52,450 nucleotides of DNA from Luteococcus sp052116585 (GCF_052116585.1 NZ_JBQKKT010000021.1:1-52450); one strand, 5' to 3'. Positions 32,757 to 41,870 are shown, counted from the first letter of the stretch. A program made the numbers and translations. Notes: generated from the sequence alone by a model not told the origin.

Positions 32757-33455
32757 GTGGATTCCCTCGCCTCCCTGACCGGTGTCTCGCCCATCACCAT
32801 CCGCCGCGACCTCGCAGACCTGGAGGGCCAGGGGCTGTTGAAACGGGTTCACGGCGGCGCGGTGGCGATCGACCTGCGCGGCCGGCCGCTGCCCTACAGT
32901 CTGCGCTCCGCAGAGAATGCCGAACAGAAGGCCGCCATCGCCCAGGTCGTGGCGACCATCATTGCCGATGACATGTCCGTGGTCCTCGACAACGGATCCA
33001 CCATGGTTGCCGTCGCCGAAGCGCTCGTCGGCAGGCCCATCACCGCTATGTGCCTGTCCCTGCGTACAGCCGTGGCCCTCGGTGAGTCCGACGCGCCCAC
33101 CCTTGTCACTCCGGGCGGTCCGGTCACACCTGTCAGCCTGCGATGTGGGGGAGCGGCTGCCGTGGCGGCTCTGGACGGCTTTCGCGCCGACGTCGCGATC
33201 ATGGGGGCCTGCTCGGCCAGCCCTGTGCACGGGTTGACGGTCACAACCCACGAGGATGCGCAGATCAAGAAGTCGATCGTCCAGGCGTCAGCCCGGGTGG
33301 TGCTGGCCGCCACCGGGGACAAGTTGGTCCGCACCTCGAGCTTCCGGTTCGGCACCATGGATGACCTGGATGATCTGGTGACGACACCGGATGCACCGGA
33401 GTCTGCGTTGGAGGAGTTCCGCGCAGCCGGGGTCATCGTGCACCTGGCGGTGTGA
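32757..33455 (+). CDS. DeoR-family regulator, N-terminally short
   Basis: The 232-aa protein contains the HTH_DeoR recognition helix (SLTGVSPITIRRDLADLEGQ) and wing (LLKRVHGGAV). The DeoR C-terminal sugar-phosphate sensor domain follows (MSVVLDNGSTMVAVAEAL, LVTPGGPVTP and the final TTPDAPES). Family members start about 20 residues earlier with helix 1 of the HTH; here the best start (GTG 32757) begins mid-domain and has no ribosome-binding site. Either the 5' end has been lost or it is translated by coupling with the glycosyltransferase gene. DNA binding may be weakened. Confidence 0.75.
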   Translation: MDSLASLTGVSPITIRRDLADLEGQGLLKRVHGGAVAIDLRGRPLPYSLRSAENAEQKAAIAQVVATIIADDMSVVLDNGSTMVAVAEALVGRPITAMCLSLRTAVALGESDAPTLVTPGGPVTPVSLRCGGAAAVAALDGFRADVAIMGACSASPVHGLTVTTHEDAQIKKSIVQASARVVLAATGDKLVRTSSFRFGTMDDLDDLVTTPDAPESALEEFRAAGVIVHLAV

Positions 33456-33475
33456 TGGGCGACACACTCATGTCT

Positions 33476-33820
33476 TCACCCGTCGGCGTGGTCCACACAG
33501 CGTACGGACCAGGGGCGGAACTCGAGCCGAGCGTCTCCGATGGGTGTGCCGCACTCGTCGCAGAGCCCGTACGTGCCCGAGTCCATCTTCGTCAGGGCAC
33601 GCTCCACTTGGTCGAGAACCTCGGCGAGGGTCTGCGCGGTGGACGCGTCGGCCATCTGCTGGATCGCCTGGGTGGTGCCCTCTCCGATCCGCTTCCCGAA
33701 GCCGATGGTGGCCCCACCTTCGGGCGGACGGGTCAGGTCAGCGATCTGGGTGCGCAGCTCCGTGGCCTTCGCCTCCAGTTCGGCACGCGTGCCGGAGTCG
33801 TCGATGGGCAGCTCTGACAT
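33476..33820 (-). CDS. DksA/TraR-family zinc-finger protein
   Basis: The 114-aa protein has an N-terminal coiled coil (TRAELEAKATELRTQIADL), a central stretch of family type (FGKRIGEGTTQAIQQMADAS) and a C-terminal zinc finger C-x2-C (LCDECGTPI) paired with C-x2-H (VRCVDH). DksA/TraR proteins bind the RNA polymerase secondary channel; small actinobacterial members are poorly studied. It lies 30 bp downstream of the AlkB-like stop region in the opposite-facing cluster; both are minus strand but have separate starts. Confidence 0.85.
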   Translation of the reverse strand: MSELPIDDSGTRAELEAKATELRTQIADLTRPPEGGATIGFGKRIGEGTTQAIQQMADASTAQTLAEVLDQVERALTKMDSGTYGLCDECGTPIGDARLEFRPWSVRCVDHADG

Positions 33821-33850
33821 GCCCAGACCCTAGCTCGTCATGCCATCGCG

Positions 33851-34525
33851 TCAGGCCAGACCCGTGACGCGCAGTGTGATGTTGACGCGTCCCGTCGTCA
33901 GACCGCATCCGGCGGGGGCGGTGCCGGGGATCACCTTGGTCACCCCGTGGAAGGCCATTCGTGAGGGGCCACCGAAGACGAACAGGTCACCCGAACGCAG
34001 TTCCAGGTCAACCCAGGGCTTGTTGCGGGTTTCGGTGTTCCCAAAGCGGAAACGGCAGCTGTTCCCGATGGAGATGGACACCACCGGGGCAGGGGAGCGT
34101 TCGTCCTTGTCCTGGTGCATGCCCATCCGGGCGTCGTCGTCGTAGTAGTTCACCAGGGCGCAATCAGGTTGATAGGCCGACGCCAGCTCCTCGTAGCCGT
34201 CGGCCGCGAGCAGTGCGCGTTGTCCCAGACGCACCATCCAGTCCGGGACAGGCGGCACCCGCTCGCCGTTCTGGTCGATGGCCTCTCGCGTCAGTCGTCC
34301 CGGTGTCCAGTGCCAGCCCAAGCAGACACTCTGCACACTCATCGGGTGACCACCGACCCGCGGATAGCGGGGAGGGACCGGCCCGCGGCCCCATGCGTGG
34401 AAGCGGTCGACGAGCCAGCGCTGTTGTTCGAGCGTCAGGAAGCCTGGCACGTGGTGCGCGCCGGGCGGCAGGGCGACGGTGGGCCGGCAGGGTTCGTCAC
34501 CGAACAGCGATTCCATGCCAACCAT
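33851..34525 (-). CDS. AlkB-like Fe(II)/2-oxoglutarate-dependent dioxygenase
   Basis: The 224-aa protein matches the AlkB family that reverses alkylation damage on nucleic-acid bases. The iron ligands HxD (MGMHQDKDE) and distal His (AFHGV) are visible, as is the 2-oxoglutarate-binding RVNITLR and the substrate segment ALVNYYDDDARMGMH. The length is that of bacterial AlkB. The ATG at 34525 has GAGG four bases upstream; an in-frame ATG at 34516 is an alternative. It is not fused to Ada and has no adaptive-response partner nearby. Confidence 0.92.
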   Translation of the reverse strand: MVGMESLFGDEPCRPTVALPPGAHHVPGFLTLEQQRWLVDRFHAWGRGPVPPRYPRVGGHPMSVQSVCLGWHWTPGRLTREAIDQNGERVPPVPDWMVRLGQRALLAADGYEELASAYQPDCALVNYYDDDARMGMHQDKDERSPAPVVSISIGNSCRFRFGNTETRNKPWVDLELRSGDLFVFGGPSRMAFHGVTKVIPGTAPAGCGLTTGRVNITLRVTGLA

Positions 34526-34549
34526 GGTGCCTCGGGGTTTGAGGGCGGT

Positions 34550-35335
34550 TCAGGACAGCAGCTCGAGCGAGACGGCCATCACGGCCATTCCGGCCACCAG
34601 GCCGTAGATGGCTGCGTGGTGCTCGCCGAACTTCTGGGCCGAGGGCAGGAGCTCGTCGAGGCTGACGAAGACCATCACACCCGCCACGGCGCACAGGCAG
34701 GCGCCGAGCAGCGCGGGAGTGATGAAGGGAGCCAACAGCAGGTACAGCACAATGGCGCCCAGCGGCTCCGAGAGTCCAGATCCTGCCGCATACCAGAAGG
34801 CCTTCGCTCGCGATCCGGTGGCCGCATAGATCGGCACCGAGACCGCGATCCCCTCGGGGATGTTGTGGATGGCGATGGCGACCGCGATCATTGCACCGGC
34901 GCGGAAGTCCTCCAGGCTCGTGACGAGTGTTGCGAAGCCCTCCGGCAGGTTGTGCAGGGTGATCACCACCGCGGTGACCAGACCCGTGCGCATGAGAGCA
35001 CCGCGGCGTGCGAGTTCAGGGTCATTGGATCCGGGCAGACCGGATGGCTCGTGCGGGTTGACAGATTCGGGTACGAAACGGTCGATCAGCAGGATCAGGC
35101 CGATCCCGGCGAAGAACCACAGGACCCCCCAGGCGCCACCGCCCAGGTGTTCGATGCCGGTGGGCAGCAATTCCATGAAGGAGATGTAGATCATCACGCC
35201 GGCTGAAAGCCCCAGCCCCGAGGCCAGCAGGCGAGTGGAAACCTCCCGCCGCCCGATGACGACCAGTCCGCCCAGAGCCGTGGCCAGGCCAGCGAGAACG
35301 GTCAAAGCGACCGCGCCGATGATCCCGCTCTGCAT
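34550..35335 (-). CDS. ZIP-family divalent metal transporter (ZupT-like)
   Basis: The 261-aa membrane protein has about eight transmembrane helices. The metal-binding helices carry HNLPEG (in VITLHNLPEGFATL) and HNIPEG (in AIAIHNIPEGIAVS), typical of ZupT-type zinc or iron importers. A variable cytoplasmic loop lies after helix 3 (ESVNPHEPSGLPG). The start at 35335 is chosen because the first helix begins there (MQSGIIGAVALTVLAG). No metal-responsive operator is evident. Confidence 0.92.
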   Translation of the reverse strand: MQSGIIGAVALTVLAGLATALGGLVVIGRREVSTRLLASGLGLSAGVMIYISFMELLPTGIEHLGGGAWGVLWFFAGIGLILLIDRFVPESVNPHEPSGLPGSNDPELARRGALMRTGLVTAVVITLHNLPEGFATLVTSLEDFRAGAMIAVAIAIHNIPEGIAVSVPIYAATGSRAKAFWYAAGSGLSEPLGAIVLYLLLAPFITPALLGACLCAVAGVMVFVSLDELLPSAQKFGEHHAAIYGLVAGMAVMAVSLELLS

Positions 35336-35493
35336 GGACCAACGGTACGTGAAGTTGCCTGGCTCTGTCCGGGCTTGGCAAGACCCGACACGACGCATGA
35401 CGCTGGGCAACGACTGAAGAGGATGAGCGCGCTCGTCGCTCCGCCCCCGGGACGTCATAGCGTTGAGGAAACGTCCAACAGGGAGGGTCCCCC

Positions 35494-36195
35494 ATGGGAT
35501 TGTTCAGTCGGCGACGCAAGTCGGTGTCCGAGGCCTATCAGCCAGAGTTGGTCAAGCCCGTGGTGGGTGGCCCAGGTCAGGGTGGGGCCGTTTTCGAGCG
35601 CTTCCAGACCACTCGTGCGATGCCTGAGGAGACCATCGCCCGCTTCCGTGGCCGAGTTCCTGACGCCGTCCTGGACATGTGGCGGGTTCATGGTGAGGGA
35701 TTCGTGGGAGATGGCTACCTGCGGGTGCTCGATCCCCAGCGCATCTCACCCGACGGCGTCCTCGACCCAGATGAGGGGGCGGTTGCGTTGATGAACACGG
35801 CCCTCGATGACACCATCTTCTGGCATGGCCCCGCCCAGGCGTTCATCTGTGTGAAATGGCGCCTTGGTGTGTTGGACCTGGTGTCCCACAACAGGCCTGA
35901 GGATCCCCGGGCCGTCCTGGGCAGTCTCGGTGACCGGGACTTCCAGGAGCGAGCCCTGGAGAATCGGCACTTCATGGAGTGGCTGGGGCGGGGCGGTTCT
36001 GTGCCGGACCTCACCCAGGGACTGTTCTACGTCCCCGCGCCCACGATCGGGGGTGCCTATGTGTCGACGGCGCTTGAACCGGGTGGTGCACTTGAATCGC
36101 AACAGATCTATCTGCAGTTCGGTGGCGGCCCTCGGTTGGGTTTCCAGAACCCGGACGAGATCACCCCTCGACCGGACTGCGACTCACGCTCCTGA
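35494..36195 (+). CDS. GAD-like/DUF1851 protein (immunity-type)
   Basis: The 233-aa protein fits the GAD-like plus DUF1851 layout (ARFRGRVPDAVLDMWRVHG, DGYLRVLDPQ and, late, RHFMEWLGRGGSVPDL). Related proteins are often encoded beside secreted toxins as immunity factors (Tdi1 type), but many stand alone. No toxin gene is adjacent. GGGAGG precedes the ATG. An immunity role here is only a possibility; no signal peptide is seen. Confidence 0.75.
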   Translation: MGLFSRRRKSVSEAYQPELVKPVVGGPGQGGAVFERFQTTRAMPEETIARFRGRVPDAVLDMWRVHGEGFVGDGYLRVLDPQRISPDGVLDPDEGAVALMNTALDDTIFWHGPAQAFICVKWRLGVLDLVSHNRPEDPRAVLGSLGDRDFQERALENRHFMEWLGRGGSVPDLTQGLFYVPAPTIGGAYVSTALEPGGALESQQIYLQFGGGPRLGFQNPDEITPRPDCDSRS

Positions 36196-36316
36196 ATCCC
36201 GCGCCCTGACTCTCTGGAGGTATCGCACCTTTGCGAGACATTGCAGAACTGTCAGTGGCGCCGTCTAGCCTTCGATGTGTTGGTGACCATCCCCCGCAGA
36301 ATTCGAGGAGCGCATC

Positions 36317-37708
36317 ATGAATGAGGTCGTCTGCCCCCAGTGCCACACGGCATTCACCATCGACGAGGCTGGCTACGCCCACATCCTGCAGCAGGTACGC
36401 GACAAGGAGTTCGAGAAGGCCGTCGCACAGCGGCTGGAGCTGGCCGAGGAGCAACGCCGATCCGAACGCGACCTGGCGGTGGCGCAGGCCCTCGCGAAGG
36501 TGGAGGAGGAGAAGGCGGCCGTCGCCGCGGAACTCGCCGCGGCGAGGCAACAGCTCGAGGCCACCGCCAAGGTCTCCAAGGCGGAGTTCGACGCTGCGCT
36601 GCAGGCGGAGCAGTCCAGGGCGGCGGCGGAACTGCAGGCTGTGCGCGCCCAGCTCGAGTCGCAGGTCCAGGAGCTCAGGTCACAGAAGCAGTCTGAGGTG
36701 CAGGAACTGCGGGCCGAGCTGCAGGCGTCGGGGACCAAGGCTGAACTCGCGATCACCCAGGCGGTTCAGGCGGTGGAGAAGGAACGCGACCAGTTGCGCA
36801 ATGACCTCGATCGTTCGAAGTTCGAGAAGGAACTGGCAGAACGCAGCATGAAGGAGCGCTACGACGCCCAGTTGAAGGAGCGCGACGAGGCCATCGAACG
36901 GCTGCGGGACATGAAGGCGCGGCTGTCCACCAAGATGGTGGGTGAGACTCTGGAACAACACTGCGAGATCGAGTTCAATCGGCTGCGCCACACCGCCTTC
37001 CCGCGCGCCTACTTCGAGAAGGACAATGACGCCCGCACCGGCAGTAAGGGCGACTACATCTTCCGGGATCTTGATGACCATGGCGTCGAGTCGGTCTCGA
37101 TCATGTTCGAGATGAAGAACGAGAACGAGACCACCGCGACGAAGCACCGCAATGAGGACTTCCTCAAGGAACTGGACAAGGACCGCAACGAGAAGGGCTG
37201 CGAGTACGCCATTCTCGTCTCGATGCTGGAGCTGGACAACGAGCTCTACAACAGTGGCATCGTCGACATGTCGCACCGCTTCCCGAAGATGTACGTGATC
37301 CGTCCGCAGTTCTTCATCCCGATGATCACGTTGCTGCGCAATGCCGCCCAGAACTCCCTGGCCTACAAGCAGGAGCTGGAGCTGGTGAAGGCCCAGAACA
37401 TTGACATCACCAACTTCGAGAATGACCTGGAGACCTTCAAGACGGGCTTTGCCCGCAACTACGAATTGGCTTCCCGCAAGTTCACGACGGCCATCGACCA
37501 GATCGACAAGTCCATTGCCGCTCTGCAGAAGACCAAGGAGAACCTCCTGGGGGCCGACAACAACCTACGACTGGCCAACAACAAGGCGCAGGACGTCACG
37601 ATCAAGAAGTTGACCCGCAAGAATCCGACCATGAAGCAGAAGTTCGACGATCTGGCGGCATCGCGGCCAGCGCTTCCGGCGGCAGAGGATGACCAGACGT
37701 TGATCTGA
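36317..37708 (+). CDS. DUF2130 domain protein (coiled coil plus nuclease-like domain)
   Basis: The 463-aa protein starts with a short zinc-ribbon-like segment (VCPQCHTAF). A long Ala/Glu-rich coiled coil follows (about residues 20-200), then the DUF2130 core (GETLEQHCEIEFNRLRHTAF, then FEMKNENETT and DRNEKGCEYAILVSM). The core resembles restriction-endonuclease-like folds (E/ExK in FEMKNE), and DUF2130 has been likened to RmuC, but its function is not established. It stands alone, with the start 13 bp after CGAGGAG. Confidence 0.88.
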   Translation: MNEVVCPQCHTAFTIDEAGYAHILQQVRDKEFEKAVAQRLELAEEQRRSERDLAVAQALAKVEEEKAAVAAELAAARQQLEATAKVSKAEFDAALQAEQSRAAAELQAVRAQLESQVQELRSQKQSEVQELRAELQASGTKAELAITQAVQAVEKERDQLRNDLDRSKFEKELAERSMKERYDAQLKERDEAIERLRDMKARLSTKMVGETLEQHCEIEFNRLRHTAFPRAYFEKDNDARTGSKGDYIFRDLDDHGVESVSIMFEMKNENETTATKHRNEDFLKELDKDRNEKGCEYAILVSMLELDNELYNSGIVDMSHRFPKMYVIRPQFFIPMITLLRNAAQNSLAYKQELELVKAQNIDITNFENDLETFKTGFARNYELASRKFTTAIDQIDKSIAALQKTKENLLGADNNLRLANNKAQDVTIKKLTRKNPTMKQKFDDLAASRPALPAAEDDQTLI

Positions 37709-37800
37709 ATGACACTCGTGTCGCCGTGGAACAGGGCATCGCCCCAGGCTCCGCGCGCGAGGGAGAATGGGGCGTGGCGACGCTGGAGGTGGGGCGGGCA

Positions 37801-38738
37801 TGAAGAGGCATGAGGTACTCCTCCTGACCGGTCTCGTGCTGCTGGTCCTCGTGGCGGTCGCCGTGCCGTGGCCACAACCCGCTCCGGTTCCGAAGGGCTC
37901 AGCGTCAACCTCTGGGCAGTCCACGCCTACGCGGTCCAACTCGCCCGAACCGCCCCAGCCCGATGCGACCGCGCTGTTCGTGCCCAGCTTCCAGCAGCTG
38001 CCACTGGGCACCTGGCAGGTGGGCACCAAGAATTCCGTGCGGGATCTGAGCGGCGTCGATACGGCGTCACTGGAGCTGGCGCGTCAGCTCTACCAGGCCC
38101 CGTTCCCAGCCCACACCTGCTCACTGGGCACGCCGTCTGCGGATGTGGATGAGTTGGAAGGCCAGGCCGAGCGCTACGTCGAGTGCCTGATGAATCCGTG
38201 GCAGCAATGGGCCATGACACATGGCGCGGCAGCCTTGCAAACACCGGTAGTGCAGCACTGCGGTCGCCCTGAGCATGCGGGTGGTGATGGCTGCTCGGAG
38301 CCGGACACCTTCTTCGGCCGGGCCGGGCAGGACAACGTGATCCACCTGGCCAGCCGTGCCCGCCCGCCGCGCTACGACTCCTTCGACCTCGAGATGGTCA
38401 TTGCCCACGAGCTGTCCCACTGCCTGCAGTTCCAGCTGCGTCCCCGGGCGGGTGGCGAACTCGTCCTCCTGATGGGCGTTGCGGATCCGGACCCCAAGCG
38501 CCTCTCGCGACGCTCCGAACTGCAGGTGGAGTGCATGTCCGTCGGGATCGTGGCCCAGTCGCAGGGTGGCGACATGGTGCAGCGCAAGGCCCTCGAGAGG
38601 CTCTACCGCAGTGACGACGTCCACTGGGACCGGACCAGTCAGCGCTTCTGGACCCAGCAGGCCGCGCGCAACAGGGTTGGGGACTGCAATGCCCACCTGG
38701 CCAGCGACGCCTTGCTCATGTACCGGAGTCAGGAATGA
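37801..38738 (+). CDS. Membrane-anchored neutral zinc metallopeptidase-like protein
   Basis: The 312-aa protein has an N-terminal membrane anchor or signal (LLLTGLVLLVLVAVAVPW), a Ser/Pro-rich linker and an extracellular domain. The zincin motif HELSH (in VIAHELSHCLQFQ) and a downstream LQVEC supply the expected ligands, as in the YpfJ-type 'neutral zinc metallopeptidase' family. Several cysteines suggest disulphides. Its stop overlaps the start of a paralogue (ATGA at 38735-38738) that has lost the motif. Substrate unknown. Confidence 0.8.
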
Positions 38739-39673
38739 GCGGCAGCACACGGCGCGGACGGATGAGGAGCACCCTGCGTGGACGAATCGTGGTGGTCACC
38801 CTGGTGCTGGCCGGCTGTGCCGCACTGGGCCTCGTGGCGCAGCGGGCGGCTCCGCCCGGTCAACGGTCACCGGAGGGCGCTGGGAACTCCCGGGGCCAAG
38901 TGGGGGCAGGAGCCTCCGCACCGACGCCATACCGACCCAGCTTCCAGACACTGGACTTCGGGGATGACGACGGCAAGGGGTCGCCAGAAGTGGACTACTC
39001 CGGCGTCGATGTGGCCAGTCAGCAGCTGGCTCTGGCCCTGAAGTCAACCCGATTCCCCAACCACCGTTGTGTGGCTCCGGTGGCGGCGCCAACCACCTTC
39101 GCCGCGATCGAGCGGCATTCGGAGGTCTACGTGAACTGCCTGTTGGATGCGTGGCGCCCATGGCTGGAGGCCCACGGCACTGAGCACGTCAAGCCCATTG
39201 ACCTGCGGCACTGCGGCCTGGCCCAGTGGCGTGGGACGCAAGCCTGCTCCGACGAGCACACGGTCACCTGGGACCCGGGCGTCGGCACCTTCTACCTGCA
39301 TCGCCGATTCGGGGTGGGGCTGTGGGAGTCTTCGACCATCGCGATGACCTTGGGCAGGATGACGGCGGCGACCCTGCAGCACCAGGTGCGGCTCCCGGAA
39401 GGACACTGGGTCCTGCTCATGGGCGTTGATGATGACACGCAGGTCATGAACCGACGCCAGTCCCTGCAAGTTGAATGCATGGCTTCGGGCATGCTCCGGG
39501 CGGCGCAGAGCCCCTCGCAGGCAGAACTGGCCGAGGAACGCACCGTCTACGACCGGGGAGCTGACTACTGGGGGGCGAAGTCGCAGGCCTTCTGGCTGGC
39601 GCAGGCCCGTCGAGGAGTGGTGGGGGAGTGTGATGCGATCATCGCGGCCCCGGCTCTGGTCGCCCACCGGTGA
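38735..39673 (+). CDS. Paralogous pseudo-metallopeptidase (catalytic motif lost)
   Basis: The 312-aa protein aligns along its length with the upstream metallopeptidase: shared SFQ.L.FG/LG start, YSGVDVASQQLALAL for LSGVDTASLELARQL, VLLMGVDDD for VLLMGVADP, and SLQVECMASGM for ELQVECMSVGI. Where the active protein has HELSH, this one has RMTAA (in LGRMTAATLQHQ), so zinc binding by HExxH is impossible. It has a signal ending LAGC and may be a lipoprotein. It is translationally coupled to its active partner, so it may be a regulator, inhibitor or scaffold of it. Confidence 0.78.
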   Translation: MSGSTRRGRMRSTLRGRIVVVTLVLAGCAALGLVAQRAAPPGQRSPEGAGNSRGQVGAGASAPTPYRPSFQTLDFGDDDGKGSPEVDYSGVDVASQQLALALKSTRFPNHRCVAPVAAPTTFAAIERHSEVYVNCLLDAWRPWLEAHGTEHVKPIDLRHCGLAQWRGTQACSDEHTVTWDPGVGTFYLHRRFGVGLWESSTIAMTLGRMTAATLQHQVRLPEGHWVLLMGVDDDTQVMNRRQSLQVECMASGMLRAAQSPSQAELAEERTVYDRGADYWGAKSQAFWLAQARRGVVGECDAIIAAPALVAHR

Positions 39674-39773
39674 TTCGCCCACCGGTGATTCGTGGGGGAT
39701 CCGGCGTGGCGCTGGGGGATTGGCCAATCTCCCGTGTTGTGGGCTAAGCTTTCCGAGCCTTTTCCAAAGGCCT

Positions 39774-39844
39774 GCGGATGTAGCTCAATGGTAGAGCCCT
39801 AGTCTTCCAAACTAGCTACGCGGGTTCGATTCCCGTCATCCGCT
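39774..39844 (+). tRNA. tRNA-Gly (anticodon TCC)
   Basis: The 71-nt cloverleaf has acceptor GCGGATG pairing with CATCCGC, D-arm GCTC/GAGC, anticodon stem CTAGT/ACTAG around loop CTTCCAA (anticodon TCC), and T-arm GCGGGTTCGATTCCCGT. The CCA end is not encoded. A strong terminator follows. Confidence 0.96.
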
Positions 39845-39851
39845 CCGCACA

Positions 39852-39889
39852 GGAGGACCCGGCGCACGTCGCGCCGGGTCCTCCTTTTT
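39852..39889 (+). terminator. Rho-independent terminator after tRNA-Gly
   Basis: GGAGGACCCGGCGC pairs perfectly with GCGCCGGGTCCTCC (14 bp) around a 5-base loop, followed by TTTTT. Confidence 0.92.
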
Positions 39890-40000
39890 CGCATTCTGCC
39901 GCCTGGCGCACGGGTGACCACACTGGCTGCGTGCAATAGGTCGATGGCAAGGCCTGTTGGCGCGGCACTGAGCCTGCTGGGCCTCCCCGAGCGCGCCCGG

Positions 40001-40029
40001 TTTGCCGATGACCGCGCGGTCGCTAGGAT
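40001..40029 (+). promoter_or_regulatory. Candidate tig promoter
   Basis: TTTGCC (40001-40006), a 17-bp spacer and TAGGAT (40024-40029) form a good actinobacterial housekeeping promoter 45 bp ahead of the tig start codon. Confidence 0.55.
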
Positions 40030-40074
40030 TGTGCGGTCTGCCATTTGCGCAATTTTCGACGATCAGGAGAACCT

Positions 40075-41724
40075 GTGCCCAGCACTGTTGAGCAGCTCAG
40101 CCCGTCCCGGGTGAAGCTCACCATTGACATGCCCTTCGAGGAACTGAAGCCGAGCCTGGACAAGGCCTACGCGGAGATCGCCCAGTCGGTCACCATTCCC
40201 GGCTTCCGCAAGGGCAAGGTTCCCGCGGCCCTCATCGACCAGCGCTTCGGGCGCGGCATGGTGCTGCAGGAGGCCATCAACGACGCGCTGCCCGAGGCCT
40301 ACGGCCAGGCCATCGTCGAGCACAAGCTGGTTCCGCTGGGCCAGCCCGAGATCGACGTGACCAACCTCGAGGACGGCAAGAACGTCCAGTTCACCGCCGA
40401 GGTTGACGTCCGCCCCGAGTTCGACCTGCCCGAGTTCTCGTCCATCTCCGTCGAGGTGGAGCCCACCGAGGTCAAGGACGAGGACCTGGAGGAGCGCATC
40501 GACACGCTGCGTCAGCGCTTCGCCACCAATACCGACGTGGACCGCGCTGCCCAGGATGGCGACGTCGTCACGATCGACCTCGAGGGCTCGCAGAATGGCG
40601 AGGTCCTGGAGGACGCCACCGCCGAGGGCATCCAGTACAAGCTGGGCTCGGGCGGGATGCTCGAGGGCATGGACGAGGCCATCACCGGCCTGAAGGTGGG
40701 CGAGGACAAGACCTTCACCTCCAAGCTTCTGGGCGGCGCCCACCGCGACGAGGATGCCGACATCAAGGTGACCGTCACCAAGGTGCAGGAGCAGGAGCTG
40801 CCGGAGATCGACGACGCGTTCGCCCAGATGGTGAGCCAGTTCGACACCGCCGAGGAGATGCGCGCCGACCTGCGCAAGAGCCTCGACAACATGGCTCGTC
40901 TGGAGCAGGCCGCCGATGCCCGTGACAAGGTGCTCGAGGCTGTCATCGCGCAGACCGAGTTCGAGCTGCCGCAGAAGATCGTCGAGGCCGAGATCGAGGC
41001 CCGCAAGGAGCAGGTGCTGCGCCAGCTGGGCGCCGCCGGCCTGAGCGTCGAGCAGTACCTGAAGGACGCGGAGGACGAGACTGCGGAGACCGAGGACGAG
41101 TTCTGGGCCGAGATTGAGAAGCGTTCGATGGACGCCCTCAAGGCGCAGATCGTGCTCGACAAGCTGGCCGATGAGAATGAGTACGAGGTGGGCCAGGAAG
41201 AGCTCACCCAGATGATCTTCACCAAGGCGCAGCAGAACGGGACCTCCCCCGAGCAGGAGATCCAGCACATGCAGGAGCACAATCACCTGCCTGAGTGGAT
41301 GCAGGAGATCCGTCGTTCCAAGGCCCTGGCCGAGATGGTCAATGCCGCCAGCATCGCCGACACCAACGGCAAGGTCATCGACCTGAACAAGATGGGTCCG
41401 GACGGCTCCCTCGTGGACAGCGATGACGAAGACGAGGCTGACGAGGCTCCCGCCAAGAAGGCCCCCGCCAAGAAGGCTCCCGCCAAGAAGGCTCCCGCCA
41501 AGAAGACGGCTGCGAAGAAGGCTCCGGCCAAGAAGACGGCTGCCAAGAAGACTGCTGCCGCGGAGGAGAAGGCCGACGAGTCTGAGGCGGCCGACGAGGC
41601 TCCCGCCAAGAAGGCTGCTGCGAAGAAGGCTCCGGCCAAGAAGGCGGCTGCGAAGAAGGCTCCGGCCAAGAAGACGGCTGCCAAGAAGACCGCCGCCGCA
41701 GAGGAGAAGGCCGACGAGGCCTGA
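40075..41724 (+). CDS. tig: Trigger factor with lysine-rich histone H1-like C-terminal tail
   Basis: The 549-aa ribosome-associated chaperone and prolyl isomerase has an N-terminal ribosome-binding domain with the signature F44-R45-K46 (GFRKGK). A PPIase domain (DGDVVTIDLEGSQNGE) and the helical C-terminal domain (to about residue 440) follow. An acidic linker then leads into 92 residues (458-549) made of thirteen xxAKK pentapeptides (APAKK, TAAKK, AAAKK) in two blocks, separated and closed by acidic TAAAEEKADE segments. Usual trigger factors are 430-470 aa and lack such a tail. The GTG at 40075 has AGGAG spaced correctly. It leads the tig/AI-2E/clp region. Confidence 0.97.
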   Translation: MPSTVEQLSPSRVKLTIDMPFEELKPSLDKAYAEIAQSVTIPGFRKGKVPAALIDQRFGRGMVLQEAINDALPEAYGQAIVEHKLVPLGQPEIDVTNLEDGKNVQFTAEVDVRPEFDLPEFSSISVEVEPTEVKDEDLEERIDTLRQRFATNTDVDRAAQDGDVVTIDLEGSQNGEVLEDATAEGIQYKLGSGGMLEGMDEAITGLKVGEDKTFTSKLLGGAHRDEDADIKVTVTKVQEQELPEIDDAFAQMVSQFDTAEEMRADLRKSLDNMARLEQAADARDKVLEAVIAQTEFELPQKIVEAEIEARKEQVLRQLGAAGLSVEQYLKDAEDETAETEDEFWAEIEKRSMDALKAQIVLDKLADENEYEVGQEELTQMIFTKAQQNGTSPEQEIQHMQEHNHLPEWMQEIRRSKALAEMVNAASIADTNGKVIDLNKMGPDGSLVDSDDEDEADEAPAKKAPAKKAPAKKAPAKKTAAKKAPAKKTAAKKTAAAEEKADESEAADEAPAKKAAAKKAPAKKAAAKKAPAKKTAAKKTAAAEEKADEA

Positions 41725-41764
41725 TCGGACCGGCCTGGCCTGCACCAGGGCCACTGACGCCTAG

Positions 41765-41797
41765 ACTGGGCGCCGCGCACACCGCGCGGCGCCCAGT
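41765..41797 (+). terminator. Strong hairpin after tig
   Basis: ACTGGGCGCCGCGC pairs with GCGCGGCGCCCAGT (14 bp) around a 5-base loop. No T-run follows, so termination may be partial or Rho-assisted. Confidence 0.6.
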
Positions 41798-41870
41798 TGC
41801 ATTCCTGATCCCTGACACCGGGCGGGTCCGCTGCACGGGCCCCATGCCGAACCAACTCCAGGAGTTCCAC

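Noticed and set aside
39720..39750. A promoter for tRNA-Gly (TTGGCC and TAAGCT)
   Set aside because: The spacing of 19 bp is poor and the match is weak; not listed as a feature.
40063..41754. A 563-codon open frame opposite trigger factor
   Set aside because: Leu/Gly/Val-rich antisense of a high-GC gene; the plus strand is a clear trigger factor.
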